Positions 51,391-63,699 of a stretch of 64,000 nucleotides of DNA are shown here, one piece after another; the first letter of the stretch is position 1; each line of letters begins with the position of its first letter. Made by a program: the position numbers and the translations under genes. Source of the stretch: Stercorarius parasiticus. Lineage: Eukaryota > Chordata > Aves > Charadriiformes > Stercorariidae. The notes under the pieces were generated by a model that saw nothing but the letters and a program-made list of their open reading frames with translations, was not told where the DNA came from and searched no databases. The stretch spans positions 62,001 through 126,000 of the forward strand of contig VWZL01002576.1 of NCBI GenBank assembly GCA_013396915.1, written 5' to 3'.

Positions 51391-52230
51391 ACACCATGTG
51401 AGGCTTTGGTCTGCAAACTTAATAGGTAAGGAAATCAACTACTTTGCCATATTATTTTCCGATGCTCATGATAATCTCCTTTGGCAATGTGCAGAAATAA
51501 AAGTCACAAAAGATACTGATCAACATTATTTTACTCTCTGCTAAAGAAGATAATATTTAAAAAAAGTAATATTACGACAGGCAGCTTAGAACTTTTAGCA
51601 GAAATATAAATTTCCTGACTGTACGCTTTCACAGTTTCATAACGCTGACTTGGCAGCAGCAGCACATCTACATAAAAGAAAATCAGAAGTGCTCTTTGGA
51701 AGAATTAGAGATTCTTTTACCATGGCACATCTCTCAGAAATAAATATTTATCATCTGGTTGGAAACAAGAATTGCCTTTTATTTATGTCAATTTTATTAA
51801 CCAATTAAGATTGTTACCATGACTGCACTGAAACAAATATCAACATTTTTTTATAGTAAAAAAGGTTTACTCTAAATTTACTTATTATCGTAGTCTTACC
51901 CGCTTAGTTTATAATTAGGGGGTGGGATCATTAAAAACGGTGGGAAATTTTAGGCTAAGCTCTGGCAATTCTGTGTAGCACTGAGGAGTGCTCTGTATAA
52001 ACATTTGTAAGTTGGGCTTGTTTCTTATTTGGTTCAGTGTTTGTGGTGTGGTGAGGAACACACTCAGAGCAAACAATGTTTTGAATACACCTGAATAAAA
52101 CTGCTAGTTTAGTTTCCTACCCAAATGCAATAGTGAAAAAAAACACACTTAAACTTGACAAAATTTCATTCTGTGAAAATAAAATATTTTTTCCCAATTC
52201 TCTGACCCCTTAAACCCTGAATTTAGTTAA

Positions 52231-52250
52231 ATGCTATTTTCAAATAGCAT
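52231..52250. repeat. Near-perfect 20-bp palindrome
   Basis: ATGCTATTT and AAATAGCAT flank a 2-base centre (tc). The arms are perfect 9-bp complements. A chance origin is plausible in AT-rich DNA. Confidence 0.7.
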
Positions 52251-55200
52251 AGCAAAATGAAAACTTGAAACATTTTTTTAAAAATTGTCAAAACACAAGG
52301 TATTTTATTTTCTGTTATTGAACATTATCTTTACTTTGTTTAGTAGCATTCTCAAAAGGCATTCAAATTATTTTGAGTGAGAAGCCTGAAATGGAGTTTT
52401 GTGAGAAACATTAGCTTTGCTAACTGTTTAAATAAATCTACTTAAAGTATGTTTTTCCCTATTGCATGTTCTCTCAGTCAGGAAAATCTCCATGATGTTT
52501 ATTTTCTGTACCACTCTCTACATGTCATGAAGCATATGTTGTAGGAAACTGATTGCATTTCAGACTGACAGCTGCTTTGCTGTTCCAGTTCTCTGTCATG
52601 AAGGAAGATATCTAGCATTTAAGCAAAGAAATTCCTCAGTAATCTGTTTGGACACTTGCCTTTAGAACTTAACCATTATAAACTCTGGGCTCAGTTTGCC
52701 TTGGCAGTTCCCTATTCTGATTTCCTAATAGGCATTTCTTTTAGCTTTTATGGAGGTAGATAATTCTAACCTATTCAGTTCTCCTAGGAATTTGTATCTA
52801 ACGCCATAGATAATGGCATAAATCCCCAGAAAAATCAAAGTATCCATTTTAAACTTTGTTTACATTCTTCAGCAATTACTTAGTCACTTAGAAGAAAATT
52901 GAGATTTTTAAATAAGTCAAGGAGCTATAGATCACTCTTAGGTTCATTGGTCTTTTTCTGAATTCTTCTGGCACATCAAATACGGAAGTTGATACCATTT
53001 CCTTTAAACAGATGGTTATCTCGGTACCAAGTTCAGCGGTGAGCTGACAAACTCATATTCTGAAATGTCACTGAGGTAGGAGATGCCCAGCTCTTTCACA
53101 GGTACTGCTAAATCCAGTCATTTTGGTGTTTCTCCTGTGAAAAATGCCTTTGCATTTCATTCTCAGATTTATTACACGTAGGAAAATTGTTAAACTTTGA
53201 AGAGCTCATACTGCCACTCAATTTATGAATTAATTCCTTCCACTCATTTTATTTTCAATCCTTCTGGCAAAGCTAGAGCTACACAGAGCACACTCAGTTA
53301 ATACACACAAGTAGACAATTAGATTCTTTACTCAACATCATACAGGGCCACTCAACGGTGATTCTTTCCAAACCTTTTCTTTCTCTTAAGAACTGTAAGA
53401 AGGGTTGCAACAGGTTAGGTCATTTTATATCTGACTTATTGACAGATCTCTACAAAAGGTCACATTTCTTAATATTTCATGTGAACACTTAATTTTTGTA
53501 ATCCAAGAACAGCTGATTGCTCTGAATTGCAGGTGCTATACTACCGTGATTGTAGTAATTAAAATAATTAGGATTGGAAGAAGTATAATTAAGTTATTAA
53601 TATACACAGTCTTTGTCACATGCAGAACACAGGGCTTTTGACAAGTCAATAGAAGCAACAGGATAACCCTGCAAAAGGTTAAAGCGACAATCAGATCAGA
53701 AGTCAGAAAACTGCCTTTTACATGAATTTGCAAGTACAAAGTTTCTCATCATTGGAAAAGCAAGTGATGTATATTATTTTAAATTCCAGTACATGTGTAT
53801 GTTGAGATAACACTAAATTCAGGATATGTTTTTATACTCAAAAAGGATTTTTGGTTTTGAGGAAGTTGCACCAGAAGCATTACTAAATAGAAGTTATAAT
53901 CAACGCAGGGGTATTAAACGCCAGATCCAAGGTAGGCTATGCATTTAGATAGGTTATGCTTTTTCCTGTCTGATAATATGACAAGTTATTTAGTTCCACT
54001 CTACACTGACATCTTTTGTTTGTTATATTTCTACTTCATAAAACCTATTACAAATTTACATTATTCAAAACCAGAGTGCAAATGCGTTTTCGAGAAAGCT
54101 TGCCAACCCATCCCTTCCTTCTGTTATCATAATAGAAAAATAAGCTTGGCAAAATTTTTAGAAAATGGAATTGCAATCTTCTGCTTCCTAATTACAGGGT
54201 ATAGCTGCAATGTTCATTAGTCTGCAGTTGGCAAGATTCCACAATTTTCAGACCATCAAGCACTTTCTTGCTGGAAATGGAAAGCAATGTTAAGGGCCAG
54301 ATCCTAATCCAAATAATGAGCCACCATTTCCACTGGCCTGCAACCATAAACTAACGGCATAAAATGTGCATACATCATCCACGGTGGCTTTAGGTGAATT
54401 TCTTAGGTGGGATACGTTAACGTTCAAGGAAGTTTGGGGCATTTTTTGCTCCAACTTTCAAGATATGTGGTTTTCAAAACTCACAATCATTTGGGAGATG
54501 TAAATGTTGAAAATAAGGCAGGTGTCTTTGATGTTGCACATGAGTCAGTAGATATGCTCACTGTGCAATGAGATACTGACCTCTAGCACATGGGTGACAT
54601 TCCAGTGACTGAGGCAAAAAAGGAGATTTTTTTAAAAGAGATCAATAATCTCAAATAAAGACTATTTTATATGTATGTGAAATATACACATGTATACATT
54701 ATGAAGATTATTTTGTAGCATGGTTTCTTTTCATGTCTACTCTTTTGTGGACATACTTACAGGCTGCTTTGCCACCGTACCTTTTTAAATACAAGTATGA
54801 AAGTCATACAAGCTTCTTTTAGAGCTTCTTTTTTGTGCATGCAAAAAAAGGTGAAAGAACACACATAAAGGACCACTTGCAGGTTTGAACACAGATCTGC
54901 ACTGCAACCGCACGTTACATATTTAAAAAAACTGTATCTGGTTTTCTATGAAAGCTGAAGATATTTACAATATCTGAAAAATTAGATCTTTCAAGCTATC
55001 AATTACACCATGGCTTGAGATAGTTATCAAATTTGGATGCTCCTATTTCAGATGTCCTGATACAGAATGAAGTTAGACTCTGCTCTAAGGCAACACAGAA
55101 TTACTTTGCTCATGTGTCCACAGCGTCCCACAACTTTAAAACTGCCTTTCTTCTGGAAGAGACCAGACCCAAAGCCCAGCATCTTAAACTAGCTGGAAGG

Positions 55201-55557
55201 GGTTTTCAAATTTAGACTGAGAACTTTAAAATTAATATTTAGGTTGAAACAGCAGAAGCAGAGATTTTAGTATGCAGTCATTTGGACCCTGGCATTTAGC
55301 TGGTCCACTGCACAGGAAAGCTTCAAATGGCGATATCCCACAGTCATTTTCTGAAGAAGAGGAAGATAAATAAAAATTCCCCTTGTCTTTGATAGTTCTG
55401 CACTAATTTGTTGCTTTCCTCGTCATGTCTATTACTAGGGGCAGTGTAGTCAAAAGTGCCTGCTGCACCCAAGCCTCTGCATGCGAGAATGATGTCAAAG
55501 CTGAGCCCTTCCAAAGGCTAATTGAACATTTGCAGATGAGGAAGTACAATCAGTGTA

Positions 55558-55592
55558 CAACAAGCTCCCATTCAACAAGCTCCCATTCAACA
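55558..55592. repeat. 15-bp tandem repeat, 2.3 copies
   Basis: caacaagctcccatt occurs at 55558-55572 and again without change at 55573-55587, followed by the start of a third copy. Confidence 0.9.
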
Positions 55593-56468
55593 CAAAAACC
55601 TGTTTCTAATGTGTGATGGGTCACTAAAACCCTGAAATCACAATTATGTTTCAAATCTGTCATTTTTTTTCAGTGCAGCTGGTTCTTTGTGACCCACTAC
55701 ACTTTTTCTAATAAATGAAAACAACAGAACTAAAGGTACACAGTACAGATATTTAGGGATAAAACAACTGGCTTCATGGTACAGCAACCAGGTTATTTTC
55801 TTTTATCTTTGAAAAAGAGGCTAAGATGGTAGCATTGAAAGCAGGCAGCTACCGCTACCTCACTTACCAGTTTGTCTTGCAGAGAACTTGACATCTGCCT
55901 TTTCTGATTTGTAGTTTGGCATTTGTAGTTACTTGGCATTTCAGTACTTGCTACTGAGAAGCTAAACTTTAGTGTCACCTTCATTCACACAGGTAATGTA
56001 TCTGTGGGTTTTAGACCCATCAGTGCCATTTGCTTCCTTTAGGGTTGGATGAGAAGAATATTTGTCTAAATCTGCCGCTTTTGTACAGACTGGAATAAGT
56101 CAGACAATGTGACGTCCAGCAGAAATAATGCAGTGGATTTAAAAGCTGTACTTGTAAAGTTCTCTAAAGAAAGGTTGACAATATTGGTTACATGTTCCCA
56201 ACACTTCTTTGTTTTCTGCTGTTTTTATGCACTCAAGTATACAAAAATACCAATAGAGGGGTGAAAATGCCAAAAAGTAAAACAAAAACACAATCCAGCA
56301 GGTTAAGAAAAGCACTCGGCAGGCACAAATCAGAGTTACAACACATACCTCAACTCAAAGTTCAATCCCCCAAAGATCAAGCCATCAGAATTTATCTGGT
56401 AAAGTACAAAAGCCTTTTAGGAGAACTATAAAAATATTGTCTTATAAACCAGTATAAAAATTTGGGGA

Positions 56469-56494
56469 TTTTTTAATTTTATTTATTTATTTAT
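56469..56494. repeat. (TTTA)n microsatellite
   Basis: About four TTTA units preceded by T-rich sequence. Confidence 0.85.
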
Positions 56495-58452
56495 GCAAGT
56501 GTGTGATTTATTTGGCTTTTCATTTTCAAAGTGGGTTTCTGGGACAGTTTTCCTATCATTTTGGAAGACACTGTCCATACTGGAGCCAAATAAAGCAAAA
56601 ATACTCAGATGACCACATTTCCATTTGTTCTCAGTTTCTAGCAGCCTGTAAGGGTCTTCCAGAAACTCCTCACAACTCATTAGGGTCACGCCTCTCATTC
56701 CTTATGGCAGTTTTTGAAAGTTTTTGAAAAGAGCACCGAAATATGAAAAACACAGCATGATGGAATTTTTAATGCTGCAGGATCACACTAGCAAGCAACG
56801 TTGATGCAGATTATTCTCAGAGTATTCACTGAGCAAGAGTTTCTTTTCTTGAAAGACATACCTACTATTGCTTTGGTTGCAAGGTGTAGAGAAAAGGTAT
56901 TTGTTAAAAATATGAAGGTTTGTCCCTGACACTTACATGTTTGTATAGGTCACAACAGATGTCTTGCAAATGAAACAAAACATTCTCTTTAATAAGCCCA
57001 GATCTTTGTCATGACATTTCCTATATTGGGAAGCTAACCAAAAGAATTCAAATATAAGCTGTTATCAGAAACATTCTTAGGTTAAAAAAAAGTACTGTGA
57101 TGTGGCTAACTTTTTCCCTGATATGAGGTGTCAACGGATGTGGTGTCCAATAATCAAGTTAAGAAAGAAAACACATTCCCTGTTTTACACAGCACAGTAG
57201 ATATTGGTGAAAACAAGCGAGGTGGGAAGATCACAGCAGAACAACTCAAATGAACTGAAATCAATGACCAGCACATAAATAATCTAATTAGTGCCTATTT
57301 TGTTCAGTAATCTTTTACATACAACGTAAACTGGCTTCTCTCCTCTAGAAGCTCTATCAGCTTTCCAATCTTCAGATTATAATCCTCATTTATTTAATAT
57401 TTTTTTAAATTCCATTTTATTTTTTATCCCAGTTGCATTCTCCATTCACGTAAATGCTTTGCCAGAAGTCGGAAATTACCATCACTAATCAGCGTGTTGA
57501 TATCTTTTTGTTTCTGTGCATGCTCTCTATGTCTGGAAATGCATTCTCCATGCTTGTGCTGGGAATGAAAAGAACTGGAAACAGGCTTAAGAGTTCTGCC
57601 AAGTTTTCTTGAGAAGACTTATGCAAATATATATGGGTGACAATGAAAGAAATTCAGGAAACCTTAGTTTGCACAGCTGTCTAACCGGAATACAGATTTA
57701 GTATTTAACTTTGGCTTTTTTTTGAAGTCTTGGCCCATTTTGAACATTCAGTGTATTCAGACACCTCACTACATCAACAATGAACTGAAAACTACCAGTT
57801 TTATAGACTACTTATATAAGCAGATACATCAATTTATCAACATTTTCGTTTTGGTACCAAAAAGGAAAAATGTGTTTTGAATATTGGCAAAATAAATAAG
57901 GTCATTACTCATCTGATTGTTTTATGTCATGCCCTGTAGGCCACAATCCATTGATATTTACATTCTCAATAGACAGCTCTAAAGTACATGGAATTCTCTT
58001 TCCAAGCTTCAGACTAACATACAAAATCTGTCTGTCTTTGGGTAAAACTAACTCAGACTCTAGGATGCATTAGATGATCTCATGTTTTCCAAGGATTAAC
58101 ATAATAGCAATAATATCAAATTGATCTATAATCTTGTCCATGTTGATACAACAGATTTTCTTAAAATAGTAAGACTATAACAAACGAAGCTTAGTATAAC
58201 TGAGAAGAAGAAGAAAAAAAAACCTAGAAGAAGATAGACAGCAATTTTGAAAACTACTAGACATTTTGGTTTGCAAACCAACTCTGCTCCTGCTGAAATA
58301 AACAGCGTTTTGCCATTGTCTTCACTGAACACAGGATTCTACTGCATATTTGTGGGTAAGATTGTGAGATTCCTGTGAATTATAAAGAAAAACTATTCAG
58401 AATAGACCATTAGATTTCCGTCATGAATTCAGTATGCTTCATTATGAAACAC

Positions 58453-58479
58453 GTATGTGTATGTGTGTATATATATATC
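58453..58479. repeat. (TG/TA)n microsatellite
   Basis: Alternating purine-pyrimidine tract that passes from GTATGTGTATGTGTG into TATATATATA. It is short and compound. Confidence 0.9.
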
Positions 58480-58867
58480 TAACATATAGATAAGATTGAT
58501 TCACATGACAAGGTGAAGACAAACCCACAAATTTTTGAATGGAGAGAGACAGAAAGAAACCATTTAGGGTGTGCATTGTCTCTTGAGGCTGATTCTATCC
58601 TGGACTGGGAGAGCTACTGACACTGATCATTTCTGACCTGAAAGTTGTGACCTCCTCTGCATCCTTTTTCTGCTGGTCATACTGCATTACAATTGCTACA
58701 ATAGTGACACGGAAACTTATAATTTATCTATAGCAAATTTTTCTACAGTAGCACAATTTTTATGTTTATGTTACATATTTCTGGGAATTTTTGCTTCCTA
58801 GCTTCAGGCTACACAGTACTTGCCTTTTCACAGCAATGTTCATGCTAACTTCAAAAACTGACTGCTC

Positions 58868-58906
58868 ATGCAAATAAAGCAAAGAGGTTTTGGCCTTTGA
58901 CGTCAA
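58868..58906. promoter_or_regulatory. Perfect octamer and perfect CRE in close spacing
   Basis: ATGCAAAT (58868-58875), the POU/Oct consensus, lies 22 bases before the palindromic cyclic-AMP response element TGACGTCA (58898-58905, within the 10-bp palindrome TTGACGTCAA). The octamer alone is expected a few times per 64 kb here. The CRE, which holds a CpG, is expected less than once. No TATA box or exon is evident beside them, so a distal element is more likely than a promoter. Function is inferred. Confidence 0.4.
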
Positions 58907-58909
58907 GTG

Positions 58910-60440
58910 ATACGCCTGCTTTTATGAGTAACACAGACTTTTAGCCCTGTTGACTGCCAAAAATGCAAATACTTGACCTTATACTGCCACATAACCACTT
59001 CCTCAGTATATTACAATGGAGCCCAAAAGAAAGCCAAATAAAATGATCATAGTTGACTGGAAGACTCAAGGTGATCTGGAAAAGAAATTCCATGTTGAAA
59101 TTTCAACCATTTTTTGACAGGAGCAGTGAAAATTTCCATAATTCTGTAGCAGTTTAAAAAGAACTTATCCTTCCACATACTTAGGAAGACATGAAAATGC
59201 TGGAATAAAACAACATATTCCCTTTTGAGAAACACCTAACATGTTACCTGAATGTGTTTTGGGATGGACTAATGCTGATGCATGTGTGGGACAACAGAGA
59301 GAATAGCTGCCTTTCGTGCCTATCAAACATCATAAACTTATATAATAAGAGTAAAAGAAGAAACTGGAGTCTCATAAATCTCTAAGTTCAGTAAACAGAA
59401 GCTTCGTGGCATCCCCAGAATTCTTCCCTCAGTCAAATGCATGGCTAGGGACCATCTGACATGCCAGCTGATAGAGTCAAGCTGTTCTGAGATGTCAGAG
59501 GAAATCAGTATTTTACAGCTAGTGCTCATGCTATCACATACTCAGTCAAATGTATTTTGGGGAACTGGAATGTACTAATAAAAAATAGTGTTTGTAAACT
59601 ATAGCAATTTCTGAGAACCTCAAGAACATGCTGTCAAGACAGTACGCATTATGAAATCTGACCATATTAATGAAAGATTCAAAGCAGAAAATGACATACT
59701 TTCAGCTACTGAAACCCCTTTCTCCTTTAAGAGATTAATCAATTTTCAATTTAGGTTTGCTTTCCTTTTTTTTTTTTTACATACAGTTTCTGAGCATGTA
59801 ATACTGAATAACGCTAGAATAAAAATTGTGTTTGATTGAAAAGAATTTAGTGGTCTTCTTTTACCTTGAAGTGTAATTTTCTACTGAATTGGGGTTCTTA
59901 AGATAAATTTTAATCTCTCAATTCTTTACCTGTCATTGACAAAGAGAAGCAAGGAAAGAACAATAAATCCCTGTTTGTATAAGTAGGATAAAATGAAACC
60001 ACTCAAGCATTTACCTTACATTACCAAATGTGAACTTTAGTTCCTTGGGACTCATCTGCTGGACCTCTGCCCCCCTTACTTAACATGTATTTGTCTAATA
60101 ATTCATTTTTAGGCCAGCTTTGACAAATGCTTCTTTCATCAAAGGTATTAAAAAACTTGTCTAGTCTATACAAGGAGCACTAACAGATTTTTTTTTTTCT
60201 TTATCTGTTACAGTGTTAAAAAGAGGGAATATGCTTCGGAGATACTTGGATGGGTATTTTCAAAGACAAATCTGCTCTGATGCTTCTAAATCTGTTTGCC
60301 TAGTGCAGAGGGCAGACAGAGAGAGCCTATATGCATCCCCCCGTTCATTAGGCTGTATATAGGTGTGAGTATATGTATACTCATGGTTTTCATTATCAAC
60401 ATACCTCACAGTCTTTACAGTTCTCACCTATCAAGCAGAA
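58910..60440. other. Non-coding AT-rich stretch
   Basis: No supported gene. T13 at 59766-59778 and a T-rich tract at 60188-60200 are the only low-complexity features noted. Confidence 0.6.
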
Positions 60441-60446
60441 CAGCAC

Positions 60447-60593
60447 TAGTTACCCTCATCTTGCAGGCAAGGAAATGGGGCCTGAGATTACATGGGATTT
60501 ACTCAAGGTCAGAGAGGAAGTCTGCATTAAGAGTTGAACGCAAGTGTTTTTATCTCTAAAATCCAACTAATTCAAGCATTATACTACCCTTTA
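60447..60593 (-). mobile_element. MIR-type SINE relic
   Basis: The plus strand carries, in order, the reverse complement of MIR landmarks: taccctcatcttgcaggcaaggaaatgggg (for 'ccccatttacagatgaggaaactg'), tttactcaaggtcagaga (for 'ttgcccaaggtcacaca'), taagagttgaacgcaag (for 'caggattcgaacccag') and attatactaccctt (for the 'accactacgctatactgc' end). Nearly the full core is covered over about 145 bases. MIR spread in early amniotes and is inactive in birds, so this is a very old copy that has remained readable. Confidence 0.75.
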
Positions 60594-60801
60594 TCTATGC
60601 AGGATGTAATGTTGAGCATATCCCTCTGGTGCTTTCTGAATTAGAGTGAGAGTCATCAATCTCTTGCGTGCTTATACCCTGCAGGAAAATAAATGACTTT
60701 AAGGCAAGTTGTTCGATGAGGATGAAATGTTCAAAGGTACAGCCAGGCACAATGAATGTTATCCTTTACATACAAGCCAAAAAAACCCCAAACCCACAAA
60801 G

Positions 60802-60813
60802 AAAAAAAAAAAA
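60802..60813. repeat. Poly-A tract after A/C-rich sequence
   Basis: Twelve A bases follow an A-and-C-rich low-complexity stretch (60778-60800). No retroposed gene is seen upstream. Confidence 0.85.
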
Positions 60814-61045
60814 GAAATATACTCTCCATACTCAACAGACTCTTGGGTACAAGATTGTCCAATACTGCTGGACTGGGACAGTGACAGACTGGATTCTGTA
60901 AGGAGAATTATGGCTCAGCTGATGACCAAAACAAACACCACTAGGCAATAAGTTGTGGTATCCTTGTGACCTATCCAAGAAAGTTATTAGTTGGAGCTGA
61001 ATCAGGACCTTGATGAAGATACAGCAGGTGTTTTAGAGTGTATTT

Positions 61046-61069
61046 AGCTATACCTATAGCTATACCTGA
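61046..61069. repeat. Two-copy 12-bp tandem repeat
   Basis: agctatacctat is followed directly by agctatacctga. Minor slippage product. Confidence 0.8.
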
Positions 61070-61270
61070 GAAGTCTTCCAATTCCTTCTCAGTTACCTCA
61101 GGCTTCCTTGCAGTTCTAGCAAAAAGGAGAATTTTTACTTCTCAGTACTTTACTGGCCGGAGAGTCCCTGGACAGTCTCTGTATAAATCTTCCCAAATCC
61201 TATAGAGATGTTTTGCTTTCCTGGACTTTGTGGCCAGATTCTTATTTTTACAGATATTTTCCATCTCCAG

Positions 61271-61522
61271 GTGTCATGGAAAAGAAGTAAGACTGGAGAA
61301 GGCACTCTGCCTTTGTGGAAAACCCTAGATATGCCTATAATGCCTCTGGCCCAAACTTCAGAGCTTTGTTGTAGGAATGGTAATTTTGTCTTTCCCTCCC
61401 TTGAGGGAACATTAGGCAGATTCCTTCCAGCCCAGTACCGCTGCCAGTTCGGGAAGCAAGACGTTATGGCAGACTGTCCTCCAGTGGAGAGGACTAGAAC
61501 TGACAGCCCTGTATTCTGCAAG
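61271..61522 (+). other. Exon-like open segment, unrecognised
   Basis: A pyrimidine-rich acceptor-like sequence ends in ctccag at 61270, and gcaag|gtaact gives a donor-like site at 61523. The 252 bases between are a multiple of three and lie inside a plus-strand open frame (61208-61618). The segment is GC-richer than its flanks. The putative peptide has five cysteines in 84 residues (a CC pair near residue 33 and a C..C..C group near the end) but matches no family I know. The opposite strand is also open (61150-61581), which weakens the case. I list it as a candidate only; a chance arrangement is more likely than a real exon. Confidence 0.2.
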
Positions 61523-61619
61523 GTAACTTCTCTTCTGATGAATTTACAAACCCCAAGCTTTCGCAGCAGAAAATCATGCATTTTATTCCATATCTCATTC
61601 TATTCTTCTTCAGTCTGAT

Positions 61620-63180
61620 AAATTACAAGGGCCTGTAGCATACTGATCACTGAGAGAGTTGCCCATTTAATTAAATGGTGTCCATTACGGCAGCTTCAGG
61701 AGTCTGAAACTTCACAGTTGGATTTTCATTACACAGAAACATGGAAAATGTCAATAAAGTGACATCTCTATTATCCATTAATGTAGAATGAATAATTTTA
61801 ATGGAAAAAATAGCTACATTTTTAAAGAAGTATATGTTTAAGTCTTCTCTTGTTAACTATAAAAAAAATAAAATTTTATACTACATTTCCGTCTAATTCC
61901 AAGCACCTTCTCAGTCCATTTGATTTTCTCAGAAACAGAGATAATCATCTAGATTTTAACTCTGTAATTGGCGTTGCCTTATAGAAGCAACTGAGACCTA
62001 CTCTCATTTTAGACATCCTCTTTGTGTGTTGGTAATCATTTCCAATAATCTCTCATTCCATTAGAAAGAGGGTGTCTATTATTTAATTTTTACGCTACCA
62101 CACGTCAAAAAAACAGGGGGCCTTACCAAACTAATTAATGTTTCTTATCTTGAATCCCAACAAATAACAATGCATGTAAGGGCCTCAATCTGGCTTGTAA
62201 CAAACGGAATTCACAGAGAAGAAAAGGAGACTGAGACAGGTGCTCTATAAAGTGTGTCACATGTGTGTACAAAGCAGAAATCACTCTAATACTCTATGCT
62301 CAAGAACAATGGCTTCAAGTAAACAGCCAGCTCCAAAAATGAAAAGGTCATCAATTAAAAATATTGCATGCATTTTATCACCTTTCCTTGACAAAGTGGG
62401 AGAGAACTACTTCAGGAATTCTTTTAAAACCATCACTCCATCTATTACAAAAAACTATTGACGCAGCTACATGTCATTAGTGGCAATTGGTGAGAGGTTA
62501 AATGCTGCCTGCTACAGTGATATTGTGCATTAATTGGAAACTACTCATGAGAAAAGAAAACTCTCATGAAGTTAGGTTTGTAATACTAGTATTTCAGAAC
62601 AACAAGTGACTTCTTGAGTAGCTAGACACCTTGAAAAGAAGAGGTTTATTTGTGGTGATTTTTATTTTTTACTAATCGTATTTTATATTTGTATGTACAA
62701 ACTTGCAGAACTGCACACTGAGCAGAAGCAGAATTGCAAGAATAAGGCTCTCCAGCCCTCTGGGACAGAGAAGGGCAATTCGTTCTCAGAGAAGTGCATG
62801 GGTGATCAGAGTAAGACTCTGAAATACTGGATTCTGTTCCGATTCATGACAGTCTTCACCTACCTGCCCTCAAGCAGATGTCTTTTATCTCTATTCTCTA
62901 CCTATAAAGGAGGATAGGCAGTAAAACCAATGGAAAAAAAAATTGCTATAAGATGCTGAGGACTGTGTACATATCTAGATAGATATTGCAAGCAGAAAAC
63001 GCCTATAAATGTAACTCAGAGGATCGTTCATTCTAATCAACTCTGTTGTGAAAGCTGTAGCCTTTGAGAAGGAGCAGAGCTAAGCAGCTTAGTTTACTAA
63101 TGCAATAATGCCCTGTAGCCTGCCTGCCAGGGCATTGCAATGCAGAGCAGGCTGACTGGCAAGATTCAGTCAATCCTTGC
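61620..63180. other. Non-coding AT-rich stretch
   Basis: Short unrecognised open frames only (62240-62461, 62693-62917). No repeat family recognised. Confidence 0.6.
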
Positions 63181-63187
63181 ACAAGGA

Positions 63188-63300
63188 CACAAGAACAGTT
63201 CTTCTGGGTCAGATATAAGATGCCCCTAGTCTAGTACTTTGGTCCCAATATTGGCCAAGGAATGGGTATTTGGAAAGGAAATAAAGAGCAATATTTTTCA
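63188..63300 (+). mobile_element. Possible ancient amniote interspersed repeat, family unnamed
   Basis: acaagaacagttcttctgggtcagatataag, followed by ctagtctagtactttggtcccaatattggcc and a purine-rich end, resembles a repeat common in reptile and bird genomes that I remember as 'aagaacagtcatactgggtcagacc...ctagcccagtatcctgtc...cagtggcca'. The block order and spacing agree. I cannot name the family with confidence. Confidence 0.45.
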
Positions 63301-63542
63301 CAGAATGCCCTTCCAGCAATGTGGATTGAAGTTTCCCAAACCAATGATGAATCCATATAGCAAACTGAACGATGAACGAATTGCATATGTTTGATATCTA
63401 AACAAATCATTCCCTGAGGCATGCAGTTTTCACTGTTCCTCTTTAAAAATGAGTGTAGGACTGTTAGCCCAAGATGAGCCTGAAATGGGCCTAACATTAG
63501 CCTAGGATGTTACCCTAGCACCTGGGAAGCTTACCATAAACT

Positions 63543-63690
63543 TTTGCTATGGTCTTACAGAAGTAACTCAGCTCTAAGGTAACTGGACACAGGCATTAAT
63601 CTCTATGCATCATGTCCTAGCTTGTAAAATAGGGATAGCACTAATATACCCGACTGCTATGAAGTGCCACAATATGAGAAATTACAGAAT
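63543..63690 (+). mobile_element. MIR-type SINE relic
   Basis: The sequence ttttgctatggtcttacagaagtaactcagctct corresponds to the MIR 'ctagctgtgtgaccttgggcaagt...' block. After a short insertion, ctctatgcatcatgtcctagcttgtaaaatagggatagcactaatataccc matches the 'ctctgtgcctcagtttcctcatctgtaaaatggggataataatagtacct' block in order. It is in the opposite orientation to the relic at 60.5 kb. It is an old copy with many substitutions. Confidence 0.75.
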
Positions 63691-63699
63691 AATGAGGGA

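Larger units (their letters stand above)
49000..58440. other. Long non-coding AT-rich stretch
   Basis: No supported gene in over 9 kb. Open frames stay below 100 codons (the longest are 96 codons at 50590-50880, minus, and 93 at 53939-54220, plus) and are unrecognised. Small tandem repeats at 55558-55592 and 51369-51390, a TTTA microsatellite at 56469-56494 and a palindrome at 52231-52250 are the only structure I noted. I recognised no CR1, LTR or SINE copy here. Confidence 0.55.

Noticed and set aside
60778..60813. A-rich tract considered as the tail of a processed pseudogene
   Set aside because: No coding similarity and no target duplication upstream; similar A/C-rich tracts occur near 47.7 and 63.9 kb without any gene copy.
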